Positions 12,701 through 25,673 of a stretch of 64,000 bases of DNA are shown piece by piece. Made by a program: the position numbers and the translations under genes. This stretch comes from Xylaria sp. FL1777. Taxonomy: Eukaryota; Ascomycota; Sordariomycetes; Xylariales; Xylariaceae. Position 1 is the first letter of the stretch. The number at the start of each line of letters is the position of its first letter. Where the stretch lies: NCBI GenBank assembly GCA_022578965.1, contig MU400534.1:248001-312000 (forward strand), given 5' to 3'. The notes under the pieces are model-generated. The model saw only the letters and a program-made list of their open reading frames with translations, did no database searches and was not told the origin of the DNA.

Positions 12701-15695
12701 GGCAACAATGAATCGATTTTAATGTTTCAGCTTAGGCGCCGATGTCACGCTGAACGGGAGCGGGACGGCAGTCTCTGTGCGCAAACTTGCTAGTACTCAT
12801 GATACATATACCGTACCTGCAAGACCTTTTTACAATGTCATCTCGACTGTAATATATTATAGACGCATTTATGTTAATGTATTTACTAGGGGTGCTACGA
12901 AGATTGACGCCAGCTATCATGGCCGACTAGATTATAAGTACATATGTAATTCGGCATAATCACAGTACGTGTATGCATGATCATGAATGAGCAACAAACT
13001 TAAGGTATGCTTTTTAAAGATATGCCTAATGAATTCCAATTATCTTTGGTATTAAGTAAAACTCCCCCAATTGTGATGGTTTCAGAAACGGTCAAATGCC
13101 CCGAAGGCAAAGGGAAGACTCTCAGTGTTAATTGTATGTATAATACCGTAAGCATAGAAGGACTGCACAGTGAAAACTATCTATCTTATGAGGACATCAA
13201 GTAGGTAGTTGTTATAGACTCACTCTACATGCGATTTTACCACGCCCACACAGCTCGACGGGAAGCTAATCGCCATCCAATGGCGGGTAGTAATTTTATT
13301 ATTTCGCATACCCATCTATGCGTAGATAAGCTGAGCAATCTTTGGGCTTAAGCGAACAAATAAAATAATTCAAGCTCGACTTAAGCTCGAAGAAACGCGA
13401 CTGGAATCAACGCGGGGGCTGCAGTAGTGCATGCATCAGGGTCTCCAAATAACAGCCAAATTATGTGGTATGACGTCAGTCAGTAAAAGAACGCGCGCCA
13501 CCGAACCATTTGTCCGAAGCTGCTTGGTTGTGTGTTTTATCCCTCAATGTAAGAAAGGAATGGCTGGCCACTTGTAAGGTTTCTGAAAAAGAGAAAAAAA
13601 GATAACTAACTGTAGAATGTTAGTGAAATAATAATTTTGGCTTTGCCTTATGTGTGTACTCACCATTTAACTACCTGCCCTTTTAAGTCAAGCTCTGTCA
13701 CCTTTTTGGATTAGAAGGTGTCAATAACAGGTTCTCTTTGCGGAGCATATTTTTTCTTGTACATGTGTATTGTACTTCCGCTGATCTTCAGGGTTTCTTT
13801 GCGAAGGTGAAGATAAGAAACCGCACGCAGCATCGTATACTAGTGTACGGCAGGAGCTCTCGCTAGGGCGTAGCACGAACTTTGCTTGGTGTCTGTGTAG
13901 TAGTGTGTGTCTCCGCTCGGAGGAGGCGGTATACTTCGATTTCTATATACCTAGGCACTATGTTGTATATATATTTAGCTGATGCATGGCTATCTTTATT
14001 TGTATGTGCAACATCTAAATGAATTGGCCATGGCCGTACCAGAGATTCTTCCAGTTCTCCTAGAACACTGAGCTGAAGGTTTACGGTATGAAATAAGCTG
14101 TACTGCGTATCGCAGCACTCTATGCGCAACGTCGATCCGGGAGCGGCGGGCCAATCAGCGCAGATCTAGTGTACACTAGGATGAATACTTTCCTAGTTGT
14201 ACACTACTGTGATAACACGGCGGATGTTAGCACTGTAGATAATCTCTAGGAAGCATGTGAAACCTATGCCGAGCTGGTACGGCGGCGCTGACATCTGTGG
14301 CGTTTCCCCTTGCATCCCGACATGAATCATTTTCAGAGAGGGCTAGCAAGCAAGCCTAGCGTAGCGTACTTACACCGTTACTTATATTAGTGTGGGGGGC
14401 CACAGGGACGATTTCAATCAACTCGACTGACCAATACAATGCGTTCTTCTATCAGAAATGTCGTTTCGAAGGAAAAAAAGAAGGGAATGTTATTTTGGTA
14501 TATAAATAGATATATGCGTACCCTGCGTACCCTGGATTAAATTTCCTAGTTGTCTACATACATACGTATGTATACTAGTACTGCCCTGGCGGAACCTGGG
14601 AATAGATCGTTACTCGGTATTTGAGATCGAGGTTCCAAGATCTATCAACCTGGGTATTAGGTGGGCTGGAAAGAAATACCTCCCTGTAGGTCCATCCAAG
14701 GTAGTAATAATACACGTACGCCGTACACCAGTGAACATTTTTGCATTAACGATAATCCATGATATTTTGCCTCGCGACGTGTTGACAGCTGTGCACTATT
14801 CTTATCTGGTGATAGGTATTTCCATTATCTAGGACCACAACTTGAAGTTTACTTCAGAGGTATGTACCCAAGGTATCATGTACTGTGTATGGTGTCATGT
14901 CCTGCGTCCACATACTGCGTAGGTAGGGAGGCTAAGCCCCACTTATAAGCGAGAACTCTGTTCCTGATTCAATGTTGTACTACGGCGCGAACCCGCTCTT
15001 TAGCGGCACACATGTATGCGGTACAACCCACCCCTAGTAACTAACTCTCTGAACACTGCCGGATGTCCATCGTAATGTCCACACTCTGTCCACACTCTGT
15101 CCACACCTACAGTATCTGCAATATCTACAGTATGCGTACCTGGCGGACAACACACAACGCCTACAGTGGATACCGCGTGGGGAACAGCGCGTCATGCCTC
15201 GCCGCTTGGCTGCTTGGCGGCTTGGACCGGGGAGCAGTTTAGGGGAAGCCGCTGTCGCTTCGGCTGCCGCCGCATATCAAGCAAAAAGTAGGTATGAAAA
15301 GTACAAACAATTTGTTTTCTGCACCAAACTGTCTAACCTTCGCCTTCATATCCTCTATTAATTCTCTCCGGCCGGTAAACACTATACACGTTTGTATTGC
15401 TGGACACGACGACCCTGGAGTAAGCAGCCAGAGGTCTACTCACTCCGGGCTGTATTCTATCTATCTCTTTGTTCCTGCATTCGTTAATCTGGCAGCTCTA
15501 CGCATAGGCGCATACAAACTCGCCTTGCGCTTACATCGACTTGACGGGCTGTATACTATCAACTCTCGCTTCCGTTTCCAATATCTTTCCTGGCGCCTTT
15601 CTTGAAACATTGCATTTTGAAGATCTTCTAAAGCCGAGTGCTAGACCGAATCCAGCGAAATAGTCCCTAGGAGTCGTCGATGCTGCGATCCAAGG
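9723..15695. other. 6-kb gene-poor region
   Basis: No gene could be supported here. Scattered frames of 60-125 codons (for example 10042-10419, 11843-12106 (-), 13007-13204 and 13863-14129 (-)) lack recognisable domains, good starts or splice partners. 12000-12200 is noticeably more GC-rich than its surroundings. The last kilobase should contain the promoter and leader of the MscS gene. Confidence 0.5.
15076..15105 (+). repeat. 11-bp tandem repeat, 2.7 copies
   Basis: The unit tgtccacactc is repeated head to tail and perfectly. It lies about 590 bp upstream of the MscS start codon. Confidence 0.85.
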
Positions 15696-18401
15696 ATGGC
15701 ACTCGATGAAAAGTCCTCGCCCACGCTCACGCATGCCCCTACCGTCTCTGATCACGGTGATCCGGAAAAACGTCACGATGCGAGACCTAGACATCTAGAA
15801 GTCCCTCATGAGTCTGATCGCCATGTCGTGGAAACCCACTACTTGTCGCCATCCGAATCGCAGGACCAGGCTAGTCGGCTGGTTGACGACTTGACTATGC
15901 TTCAGGCTGAACGTGCTGCTAGCAACGAGCACAATGAGATGCGCCGTTCTCGGTCGCGGGCGCGCACTAATGAGAGCGAAAAGGAAGATGTCTTCAACAA
16001 GGCCGTACAGACCCCGGCAATCGGCCAACCGCCCGAGTCTCCCACTGCACTGAAGAAGGTCTTTGACCTTGTCAGGAATTTGCCACGCGTTATCAGATAT
16101 TTTCTCTACAGTCTGCCTGTCGCCATCATTTTATTAGTCCCTATTTTTTTGGGCATTTTCTTGGACCCTGGCTCGCAGGCTGTTATTGGTGGGCCTGGGG
16201 GTGTCCAGCTCCTTTGGTTTGGCATCTGGCTTGAAGTCGTCTGGTTATCTCTCTGGCTAGCGAGGATTGTTACCTCTATTATGCCATACGTCCTGGGACT
16301 TGGTGCTAAGATTACCGGTTCTGGGCAATTTTCAAAGTGGAGGGACATTGGTCGCCAACTCGAGCTCCATCTTGGCCTGTTCCTTTGGCTGCTTGCCCTC
16401 CTCATCTCATTTCTTCCCATTGTGAATAATCACAAAGTCCAGGCACGGGTCCCAGAAGAAGCCGACACACCATTCCCCTATATAAGATGGATCGATGTGG
16501 TTGACAAAGTTATCATTGCTTTCTTTGTACTGGCGATTTTGAACTTCGTGGAGAAGATATTGATTCAATGGATTGCTGCTTCGTTTCACCAGCGAACGTA
16601 CTCGAACCGCATCGAGGTAAACAAGCAAAGTATCGCGTAAGTCAATTGAGACTTGTAATGCCGTCTTTATCTCACAAAAGTCTCAGGTACCTTGTCTATC
16701 TCTATGAACATTCGAAGGACCGACTGGTCTCAGAAGAAGCAGTTATGGGAACCCAGGTCGGTACTCCAAGTCTCTTATAATTCCCTTGATGTCCTAGGGA
16801 AACGAATTGTGTACTTCTGTTACTTGTGCAAACTTATATAAAATTTTTGTATTGCCTACCGTGGACTGTAGTTACTGACTCGACATTTCTAATAGACTGG
16901 TTCGGGAGTCAGGACGCCTCTGGGCTTTATTGCTAACAATGCGCGAGAGGTTGCCACCAAGATTGGTGACCTAACTAATCGAGTAGCTGGCGACTTCACT
17001 GGTCGTCAAGTCAAACTCAGCAACCATCCGCGTAAGGTAGTCTCTGAGTTACTACGAAATTCGAATTCCGCCCAGGTTCTAGCTCGACGGTTGTTCCGCA
17101 CGTATGCTCAGGAAGGCAGCGATGTTCTCACACCATCGGATTTGAACTCCGCGTTCCCGGATCCTGAATATGCAGAGGCCGCGTTCATGGTCTTTGACCG
17201 TGATCTCAATGGAGATGTTTCTATGGAAGAACTGGAAGCCTTTGTCGATGAGGTCCATCGCGAGAAGAAGGCAATTGCCGCCTCCGTCAAAGACTTGGAT
17301 TCAGTTATTACGAAGCTGGATCGAGTTTTCTTCGTCATAATCTTCATTATTGCCGTCATTGTTTTTATCGCGACAATCTCTCCATATACAGCTGCCGCTC
17401 TGGCTTCGGCGGGTACTGCGGTTCTTGGCCTTGCCTGGGTTTTACAAGCCACGGCCCAGGAATTTCTTCAATCCATCATCTTTGTTTTCGTCAAGCATCC
17501 GTTTGACGTAGGTGATCGTGTTACCATCTATGGCAATACGGGTACAACCTTGCAAGGCGATGATTATTACGTTACTGAGATTTCGCTACTATATACTGAA
17601 TTTAAAAAGATGCAGGGTCACATTGTTCAGGCGCCCAACTCTGTGTTGAATAACCTGTTCATCCTAAACCATCGGCGGAGCGGATCACTAGCTGACGTTT
17701 TTACGCTTAAAATCAGATATGGCACTCCTTCGTCAGTGATCACCGAGCTCGAGGCTCGTATGACAGAATATGTGCTGGCCAACAAGCGAGATTATACAAA
17801 CAAGATCATCACCGAACTCGTTAGCTTTGAAGAAGCATGTAGCATGACGGTTAACTTCATTTGCTTCCATAAATCAAGCTTCCAGAACGAGTTATTACGT
17901 CTGACTCGCCATAACAAATTCGCTATCGAGATGATGAACCAGATGGTGGCCCTGGGCATTGAACAGCCGCGCAAGCAATTCCAGGTCTCTGGCCGGGATT
18001 TCCCCATCTACCAGAGCAATATTGCACCCCCGTCTTATCAAGACGAAAACCAACAATCATCAGTTGACCCTGCCTTGCTTACCGCAACACGACGGCGCGC
18101 TAACTCTCGGGCCACTGACGCCAACGATATGTTCCAAGATGTGTTCGTGAGCCGCAAGATAGCAAATAACAATATCCCATCTACGCAACTCCCGCCACGG
18201 ATAAACGAGGAGCCGCCATCTGGCGCAGGTACTGGTACAAGGTCAAGCATGAGTGGTCTCGAACGACCTCCTACAAACGGAAGCGGCAGGGGCAGCAGCA
18301 TAGGACTTTTTAATCGTTCGATGGGGACACTCCGGCGGACGTCAAATCGCCAACAGTCGGCAGATCGCTTCAGCGAGCGCGGGGATAGAGACATGGTGTA
18401 A
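15696..18401 (+). CDS. EF-hand mechanosensitive ion channel (MscS family)
   Basis: Three exons, 15696..16636, 16687..16756 and 16896..18401, give 838 residues. Intron 1 is 50 bp (GTAAGT/CAG). Intron 2 is 139 bp with the weak donor GTCGGT and acceptor TAG. Residues 1-130 are hydrophilic. Membrane segments lie near 133-156, 171-200, 225-243 and 267-293. A single canonical EF-hand loop (DRDLNGDVSMEE) lies at 438-449. It is followed by a helix at 482-500 and the Ala/Gly-rich MscS pore helix at about 502-524, then the beta-domain start (HPFDVGDRV). The C-tail is Ser/Arg-rich. The architecture matches the fungal Msy1/Msy2 channels, which sit in the endoplasmic reticulum and shape calcium responses to hypo-osmotic shock. 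Function in this species is inferred from the family. Confidence 0.93.
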
Positions 18402-19377
18402 TTGGCGACTAGATTCGTCACATAATAGAGAAGGAGGTTCTTAATGGGTATACTCCACATCAGAAAGGGGTCATTTTGGGTGTTCGGTGCCAGCTCACCC
18501 ACGAGCACTAATAACGATTAACGACAGATTGACGAATACAACACACAGAAGAGCGAACGAAAATGTACATACAGAGCGTAGAGAAGATGCTGGCTGGATA
18601 GATAGAACATGTTGCGAGGCACTTGAGGGTATACCCAGATAGACGGAGAGGGAGATTAAGCACGCACGTACTCACTATTATTAGGTAGTTCGTTGTAATG
18701 AGAATTCGGGTAATACGCATGCAAATCGGGTCACGCGTTGGTCTAAACCTCATTACTCTACTGGTACCATACACGACATTCGTCGTTGCCGTGTGCAGTG
18801 TGTGTGCCTAACAAGCGTCGATTTTTTGCGTCACATAATTATGCTGGAGAGAAGAATTAATGGTAAGTGTAAGGAATAGGAACGAGAGCAACGGGCTCCT
18901 TTGGTATCCTGTATTTGTCACGGCGACTCTCGTCTAGGTCAACTACTATACATTCGTCATCAATCCACCTGGCCCCTTTATTGTCACATTGTATCTTAAC
19001 TCAGTTCTGATTTCCACTCTCATGCTCATTGCATTATGTCTGGGGTATCATTAATCATGTACGACCGAACGGGTAACACCACACACCTAAATACTACAAT
19101 CAGAAGAAACAAAGAAAGACGAACGCCTTCCACCTCATCAATGGATCCAGTGTTGATTTCCTGGTAATACCATTTCCATGTTTTTGTGCACTGCATTGTT
19201 AGACTGAAAACCCGGAGTGCCGGGTATTAAACAGTCCGTCGAAGCACGAAACGCCGAGGATCCAACCAATGCAAATATGTACTAATAGCTATCTTCCAGC
19301 TCCTCAACAATGTTACTTTATTTAGTGATGTGGCGAGCCCTCTGGGGTTTATACCAATTAGGATTGATCCCAGAACA
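18402..19377. other. convergent intergenic region
   Basis: The 3' flanks of the MscS gene (+) and the SAC3-like gene (-) face each other here. No coding frame or structured element was seen. Confidence 0.6.
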
Positions 19378-22300
19378 CTACGATGTTGATGACCTGGTTG
19401 CAGCATTGACCTTATCGAGGAGGTTGGCGATACTGTCAAGAAAATCCTGATCTGGACTTGGGGTTGCCAGAGTGGGACGATCGTTGCTCTTGGCTCGTTT
19501 TCGGCTAGCAGGCGTCTCATTCCGGTACGCTGCTAAATCGTCGTCTTCAGTCTCGCCACGTTTACGTTTTTGCACAACTCCATCCATAAGAGAGGACGAT
19601 CTACTTCTTCGATCGCTTCCCTTAAACCCGGTCGGAATGGGTGAACCGGAGTCTGGTTCTAGATTTAGACCAGCAGGTGGTGATCGGCTTGGAGTAAGCG
19701 ACTTGTCGGACGGGATACCGTAGTCTCCCAGTCCTGGAAACCTCTTCCCTTCTCGGAGCATAGGCAGTGCAAGTGACTCATGGAGATATTCTCCATTGGG
19801 CATTTGTACTAGTCCGTTCGCTTTCATTCGCCAATAAGGATCTGAAACTCTCGGTCGAGCTTTGGCAACCCGACTCTGATTAAATCCAAGGCTTGATCGA
19901 TAACTGGAGCTAAATGTCGAATTCCGGAAGCTACTAGTCGACATGGATAAGGAGTCCCGACTAGTACCGCTCGAAATCGCTCGAAGCATAGCAGTCTTAG
20001 AACCTTCCTTGAAGGCTCGTGGTTCAGGGAATCGCTGTAGGGGTGGCAGCCCGTGTTTCCGTCGCCGCTGATTCTCGGAGCGTAGCCTTAGCTTCTCTGA
20101 CGGAAGCATGTCGCACTCGGAATCGACATTATCGTCCCGAGTAGCATGACGGGCAGCTGCTCTCTCATCCCGAACGCCGTTAAAAACACCCGTTGCTAGC
20201 AAGACTTCCTCAAGACTCTTGTGAGACTCTGCCGGCTCTTGCATCCTCGTTATTTCCTGTGTATGCTCCTTGGTCCGCTTTCCAATAAGTTCCTTCGCCT
20301 CTTGAATAGCCCGTTTTTTCTTCAGCGCTTCAGCAGTCTCGCGTTCCGCCACACGTTGAGGTGAATTCCATTCCCGAGCCTTTTCCTTTGCGAGTTGAAT
20401 ACGCTTGACGACTCTGCGTTTGCGGGTAATATCGCGCCAACGATAAAAGTAGGTGACTTTGAGGCTATAACGGCGGAACTCGAGCGCTTCGGCCCAGGAT
20501 TTCTCGTCCTCTTCCTGTCGAACTCGCAGCTCCTCAGCAGCCTGAAAACCATCCCATGTAGCCCTCAATATGTGCTGAACAGCAATGGTTTCCAGCTCTT
20601 CCGTCATCAACCCTTTGTCCGCCAGAACGAACCACCGAGTGAAATCACCCATTGGATCCTTTTTGGGGATGATGGTATTCGGAGCAGTTAGACTTAACAT
20701 CCCTTGGACAGTATTTGGCTTCTCTCGCTCTGACCTAGACTGCGTTGATGATAAGTTATTCGATGCCATTGTCTCGTTTGAATTTTTGGTTTGTTCAGCA
20801 AGCGAGGAACTAGGGTCAAGCTTTGTTTGGGAAGTCGAGAACTTTGCACCTATTTCGACATTAGCTGAGACCTATGAAGTGCCTAGAACTTCTAACAGAC
20901 ACGGTGACAAAGTCCACAATAATACATCTATAGATTGAGGAATAGAGACTCCACCTACCCAGAACAGATCCAGTCTCGCTCGAGATAGCTGTAGACGGTG
21001 CTTGTTCGAAGGAAGACCGGCTGCCTGAAATGTTATGGCTTTGGGGGTAGGTGGGAGGACTGGAAGGATGCAGGGAGCTTGACGAAGCTATGGCTGATGA
21101 CTCAGTCGTTACAGTGATGGGTGATTTACTTCCAGCATCAGTACTACGGAGTAAAGATGGTTTGGTGGAAGCGCCAGTAGCTGAATCTGATTTTGAAGAT
21201 TCACTTGGTGGCAGCGTTGACAATCCTTCATTGTGCGAGCCCAAGAAAGAAAAAATGCTCTTGGGTGGGGTATTCTTTGGGGTTGATGTATTAGTACTGA
21301 GTCGCCGTCCCTCGTCGCCGCCATTTATGGTACCCCCATTTAAGCCAAATGGTGACACGTGTGGCTGATTGAAAAGGCTGCGAGTTGTTTCATGTTTGGA
21401 GTCCTGTATTGGTGTAGGTACGGCGACAACAGGGACTGGAGTGGCTGAGAGCTTGGATGTTTGGACGGATTCATGAATTTGTGAATCAACTGCAGCCTGT
21501 GGTTGTAATAAAGTAGAAGTAGTACTGTTCGGTGATTGAGCGTTAATAGTGATCGGGGGACTGGAAGGAATCGTCGAACCGAGGCTGCCTGTCTCACTAT
21601 CATGTGCAGGGCCATCAGAAGTGTTAAATGAATTATTGTTCTCTTCATCCACGACGAACATGCTGTCTCCTTGGCTCGTAGTTTGAGATTCGTCTGAATC
21701 CTCCTCAAAAACAGTCTGATGGATGATATCAGGGAGAGAACGATTCGAGCGCTTGCGTTCTACAATGTTGCGAGAGAATGGGTGGCGAACGCGTGGGTCC
21801 TCAATGGGCTGTCTAGAGTTGAGAATTGCATAGCGCTGGGAACTGTCTTGGCCAAAAACAATGCCATGTTTTTGTGCAAAATCAACAGCCTCGTCTTCCG
21901 TATCAAAACGCATCCGCTCCTTTAAAAAAGCTGGAGTGATATCCTTTGGTCCATCCCTTGGCCTGGTGTAAGATCTCCTCAATATCTGAAGCATTGATTT
22001 TCGAACGTCGTTGAAATGGATTTCTGCGAAGCAGGCCATGGTATAAGATATTTGTGGTGAAGTAACGATGGAAAAGAAAATCGATGCTGCGGCCAAAGCT
22101 AGTTCTGTTGGCGCATACGGATTCAAAGGCCCTTGTAAGCTCCAGGTGTTCTGGAGGGACTCGACCAAACACATTGCTGTGCGAATTCCGTCGGTATTCC
22201 AAAGGCGGGCGGGCCAACCCGCCACGGTCTCTTTAATAGATGGATTGCGGGCATTGAAAACAATATAATAGCCCCGGAATTCGGCCTCGTTCGCACACTC

Positions 22301-23626
22301 GATGTCTTGTGCTACACAATCGTCGTACAATTCCTTTAGAGAAATAAGGGTCTTCCCCAATTGTTCGATCTCTTGCTGTTCAGAGAAGTCTTCGGCTGCA
22401 AAGCCATCTTGCGAAAGAAGATGCAATGCTGTCACGTGGAAGCGAGCAATTGTTTCTAAACAATACACAAGGTCATTTCGTTCGTCTGCGGTCAGATTGT
22501 ATTTCTGCACGGACAGATCGATACGGATAGCTCGAGTCCTGTCCCAAAGAAAATTATGTTTCGACGGCAGGGAGCTATCCTCGGGTATCAAGTCGTCAAT
22601 GAGGTAGTCCAGAGTCCTCCGAAGAGTGGCAAAAGAGCGAACATCCATGGGAAGTGGGGCGTCCTGACCTGCTGCAGATCTGGCCAACCGTTTCACCATC
22701 AACGAGGGCATGGCAACTAGGTCACCCAAGCTGTCGTGTGCCTTCTCTGGATTTCTAATGTCGTACTCAATGATCCTGGTGACCTTCTCCCATTCGGGAC
22801 ACATCTCTTCGGATATCCCCCGGAAGTCCAGTGCTTGCTCTAGTGTGCGTCTCTGATCAGGGTCATCGATGAGTCCTACCCTTATTAACGACTTCCTCGC
22901 CTTTTCTCTATATGCTTTGTAAGATTCCCGGAAATTTTCCATTGCTAGGCGCTGCGTGTGACTCCCTGGGTTGGCGGGCCACTGAGGAGGTTTGATTCGA
23001 TCCTTAGAAAGCTGCTGTTGGATTTTGCGGGCCAGTTCATAAGAACGACCATCATGAGTTTTGGGAGAATGGTTTGGCTTCCCCGAAAAAGACGTGGTTT
23101 GGGAATGTGCGCCTAACCCAGAAGCCACCCTTCGTTTTCCAGGCATACTCGTAGTAACAGGCAAATTCCGACTATTTTGCCCGTTGCCTTGTGCGGCTAA
23201 ACCCCCTTTTCGTTTACTAGAGTTTATAGGGTCTGGTATCTGCGTTGCGGGTTTATTGGGTTCATTGGGCCATGCTGGCTGTACGAACTCGGCAACCCTC
23301 CTCGAACCATTGGTGGTCATTCCTGGTGATGACCGACGCATAGTTGTTGGTGGCTTAGATGGTTGTGAGCCTAGTGCCGATGTCTCTTGTCTAGCAGGCT
23401 CAAATGGGTTGTGAGCATTGGCGGCACTCTTGGTGGTTTGCTTGAATGACGGTGATGCCGATCGTTTCAAAGGCGCGGCTGGTGCTGCAGAGAAAGGATT
23501 GGGGGCAGTGGCGAACGCATCAAACGGATTGTTCATAGGCGCTTTAGGATGACCTTTGTTATTTGGAAGGAATGGATTAGGTGGCGGCTTCGCAAATGGA
23601 TTTCCAGGTGCTGGAGGCGTTGCCAT
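19378..23626 (-). CDS. SAC3: SAC3/GANP family nuclear mRNA-export factor
   Basis: Two exons, 23626..20959 and 20864..19378, give 1,384 residues. The 94-bp intron has donor GTAGGT and acceptor CAG. The N-terminal 80 residues have repeated NPF motifs (NPFAK, NPFLP, NPFDA, NPFSA, NPFEP), where Sac3 proteins usually carry Phe-containing repeats. The SAC3/GANP domain spans about 265-580, with the hallmark MCPE (274-277) and NFLWDRTRAIRIDL. After a disordered stretch, exon 2 has a long charged helix. Its TYFYRWRDITRKR (near 1026-1038) resembles the region that binds centrin/Cdc31 and Sus1. Sac3 scaffolds TREX-2 at the nuclear pore, coupling transcription to mRNA export. Read as two separate ORFs, the gene would be split wrongly. 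Confidence 0.92.
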
Positions 23627-23769
23627 ATTGAAGGCTACGGGTCAAGGGATATGTCAGTACCAGGTTCTTGGGTGCTGAGGTTGTGCAGAGACATCGAGGT
23701 TGAAGCTTTCATGAATTGACGCGTGTGGAAAGCACACCTCGTAGAGCAAGATGGCATCATTCATCCAAC

Positions 23770-23793
23770 TATATATATATATATATATATATA
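23770..23793. repeat. (TA)n microsatellite
   Basis: About 24 bp of alternating T and A, roughly 145 bp upstream of the SAC3 start codon. Confidence 0.9.
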
Positions 23794-24949
23794 GATGTCC
23801 CGCGCGGCGTGACGGTGCGTCGTGGAAGAGGGGAAGGAATTCGGGTCATAGAGTCCATTCAGTCCATCCAGTCCATTATGAACTAGGCTACGGCTAGGGT
23901 GGCCATGGCTCTAGACAGTGATGGTGCATATCGAAGGTCGGTAGGCTCTCGCGGAGAGGCTTGAGCAATTGCGGCTCATCGTCGAGGAAAGGAAATCCAT
24001 GGACTTACGGTTGGGAGGAACAGCGGTTGTACCCGCGCCCCAACCCCCTTGGGGCCCCGCGTTAGGCATCGCACACGAGATGGGGATCGAGCATGGGCGT
24101 AGACGTAGCGACTCTGGGGAAGGATGGTGTAGTTGTGCGTTCGAGCCGAGCAGAGGATGGTAGACAAGTCGGTAGACGGGGGCGCGTTGATCGTTGCGCG
24201 TAGCTAACAGAGCATGCGACGGAGGACAAGCCAAGCAATGCTACGTGAGGACGGAGTTGTGACTGTTCAGTTGGTGCATGAGGAATCTCGACAGAACGAT
24301 TGCCGGGAAATGTGATGGCGAGGATGTGTGGAGGTGAAATCAGTATGTGAAATCAGTTCTTTGATGGTTGTATTGGCGGCATCGGTGGTTATGGCGGGTG
24401 ACCGATGGCCATTGTTGTCCAAAGGGAAGAACATTGGCTGAGGTTCGCAACCGGCAAGCTTGCCCTTCTTGCCGTCATTCACCGCTCCAGATATGCCTAA
24501 AATGGTTAGTCTCATCTGAGGCTTCAATGCCGTACCTTGTGAATGGCTGTGAATAGCTAGAACAGACGTGTGGGCGGAAGCCAGCTGGCAGACTAAAAAG
24601 GTGGGGTCACTGGTCTACCCTGTTCCTTATATGTACCTTCTATGTACATGGGTAGGTACTTACCTACGTAGCACTATACGCAGTATGTACCAAGCTAAGG
24701 TACAGTTGCAGCGTACATACATACGTGTACAGCTGACCAACTAGCTCCCAACACATCTCTACGTGTACCTACTTTCCTACGCAGTATTTTAACCTGATAT
24801 CACTAAGAATACCTACCAAGCAGGAACGTAAAGGACAAATGAGGTCATCCCATATTTTTTTTTCTTTGCAAAGCAATTGTATCGCTAACTCATTTACCTA
24901 CCTACATATTTACCTTACACTACATGCTCTCTAGTAGGTACATATATGT

Positions 24950-24991
24950 ATTATTGACCTCTATCTATGGATTATTGACCTCTATCTATGG
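24950..24991 (+). repeat. 21-bp perfect tandem duplication
   Basis: Two adjacent copies of a 21-bp unit that begins attattgacc and ends tctatgg. The third would-be copy fails after a few bases. Confidence 0.85.
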
Positions 24992-25673
24992 ATCATTGCC
25001 CTCGTCCATGTTTCTGTTCACCTACTACTGTCCTGTACACCGAGTCCCTGCATTTCCATATACACTACACTACACTACTTCCATACTTACCTAGTATAGT
25101 ATATACCTTAGTATGCAGCGGCTCCACTGTCTCCATCCCTGAGTATTTGCTGGCTAACAGTCAACTCCCGCAGCCTGCATGACGGCCATTTGGAATTTAT
25201 CCAATAGAGAAAACCCCCCAAGTTTTAGAATCCTCCGAAGTCTGGGTCCTGTTGCTGCACCATCAAGCCCACGACAGGTAGATTCTGCCAATGACACTAA
25301 GCTGTGGTCAGCATTTAGGCACTCGATGCTTGCGCTTTTGAGCCTTACTTGACCGTTGCGTCTTTGCCGAGCCGGATCACCTTTCATTCTTATTCTCATT
25401 CTCATTTGTAGTCTATTCTTCTCTTCAATTCTCCCTTCAATTCCCTATACTAGATGAGCCACCGACGATTGCTGCAGGCCCTGTGCTGCACGCATCGCTG
25501 ATATTCTGCGCATCGCAGAACGACAGTCGCTGTCAGACGAACTCAATCTCCAATTGTTCGGCCGCTTCTTGACTCAACTCTCGTCTGGCCTCGTTTCGCG
25601 GCAATTTCTCACTTCATCAACATCGACTGCTCCTTAGACATTTGGACAACCCCAATTTGTACTCCGCCAAACC

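Larger units (their letters stand above)
23627..25673. other. divergent promoter region, SAC3 and the 25.7-kb gene
   Basis: Two kilobases lie between divergent start codons. They contain an AT dinucleotide run, a GC-rich block (23.9-24.2 kb) with frames open on both strands but no domain, many gtaggtac/tacctac motifs (24.63-24.96 kb), and a 21-bp tandem duplication. No gene is supported. Confidence 0.5.

Noticed and set aside
13007..13204. 65-codon frame ending NYLSYEDIK
   Set aside because: Reads somewhat like protein, but it is isolated and short, with no recognised family and no supporting splice signals. Left unannotated.
18038..18508. 156-codon minus frame
   Set aside because: It is the reverse-strand shadow of the MscS C-terminal tail.
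23911..24234. Minus frame of 107 codons with an internal GTAAGT
   Set aside because: Considered as a small spliced gene between SAC3 and the 25.7-kb gene, but no acceptor gave a sensible downstream exon.
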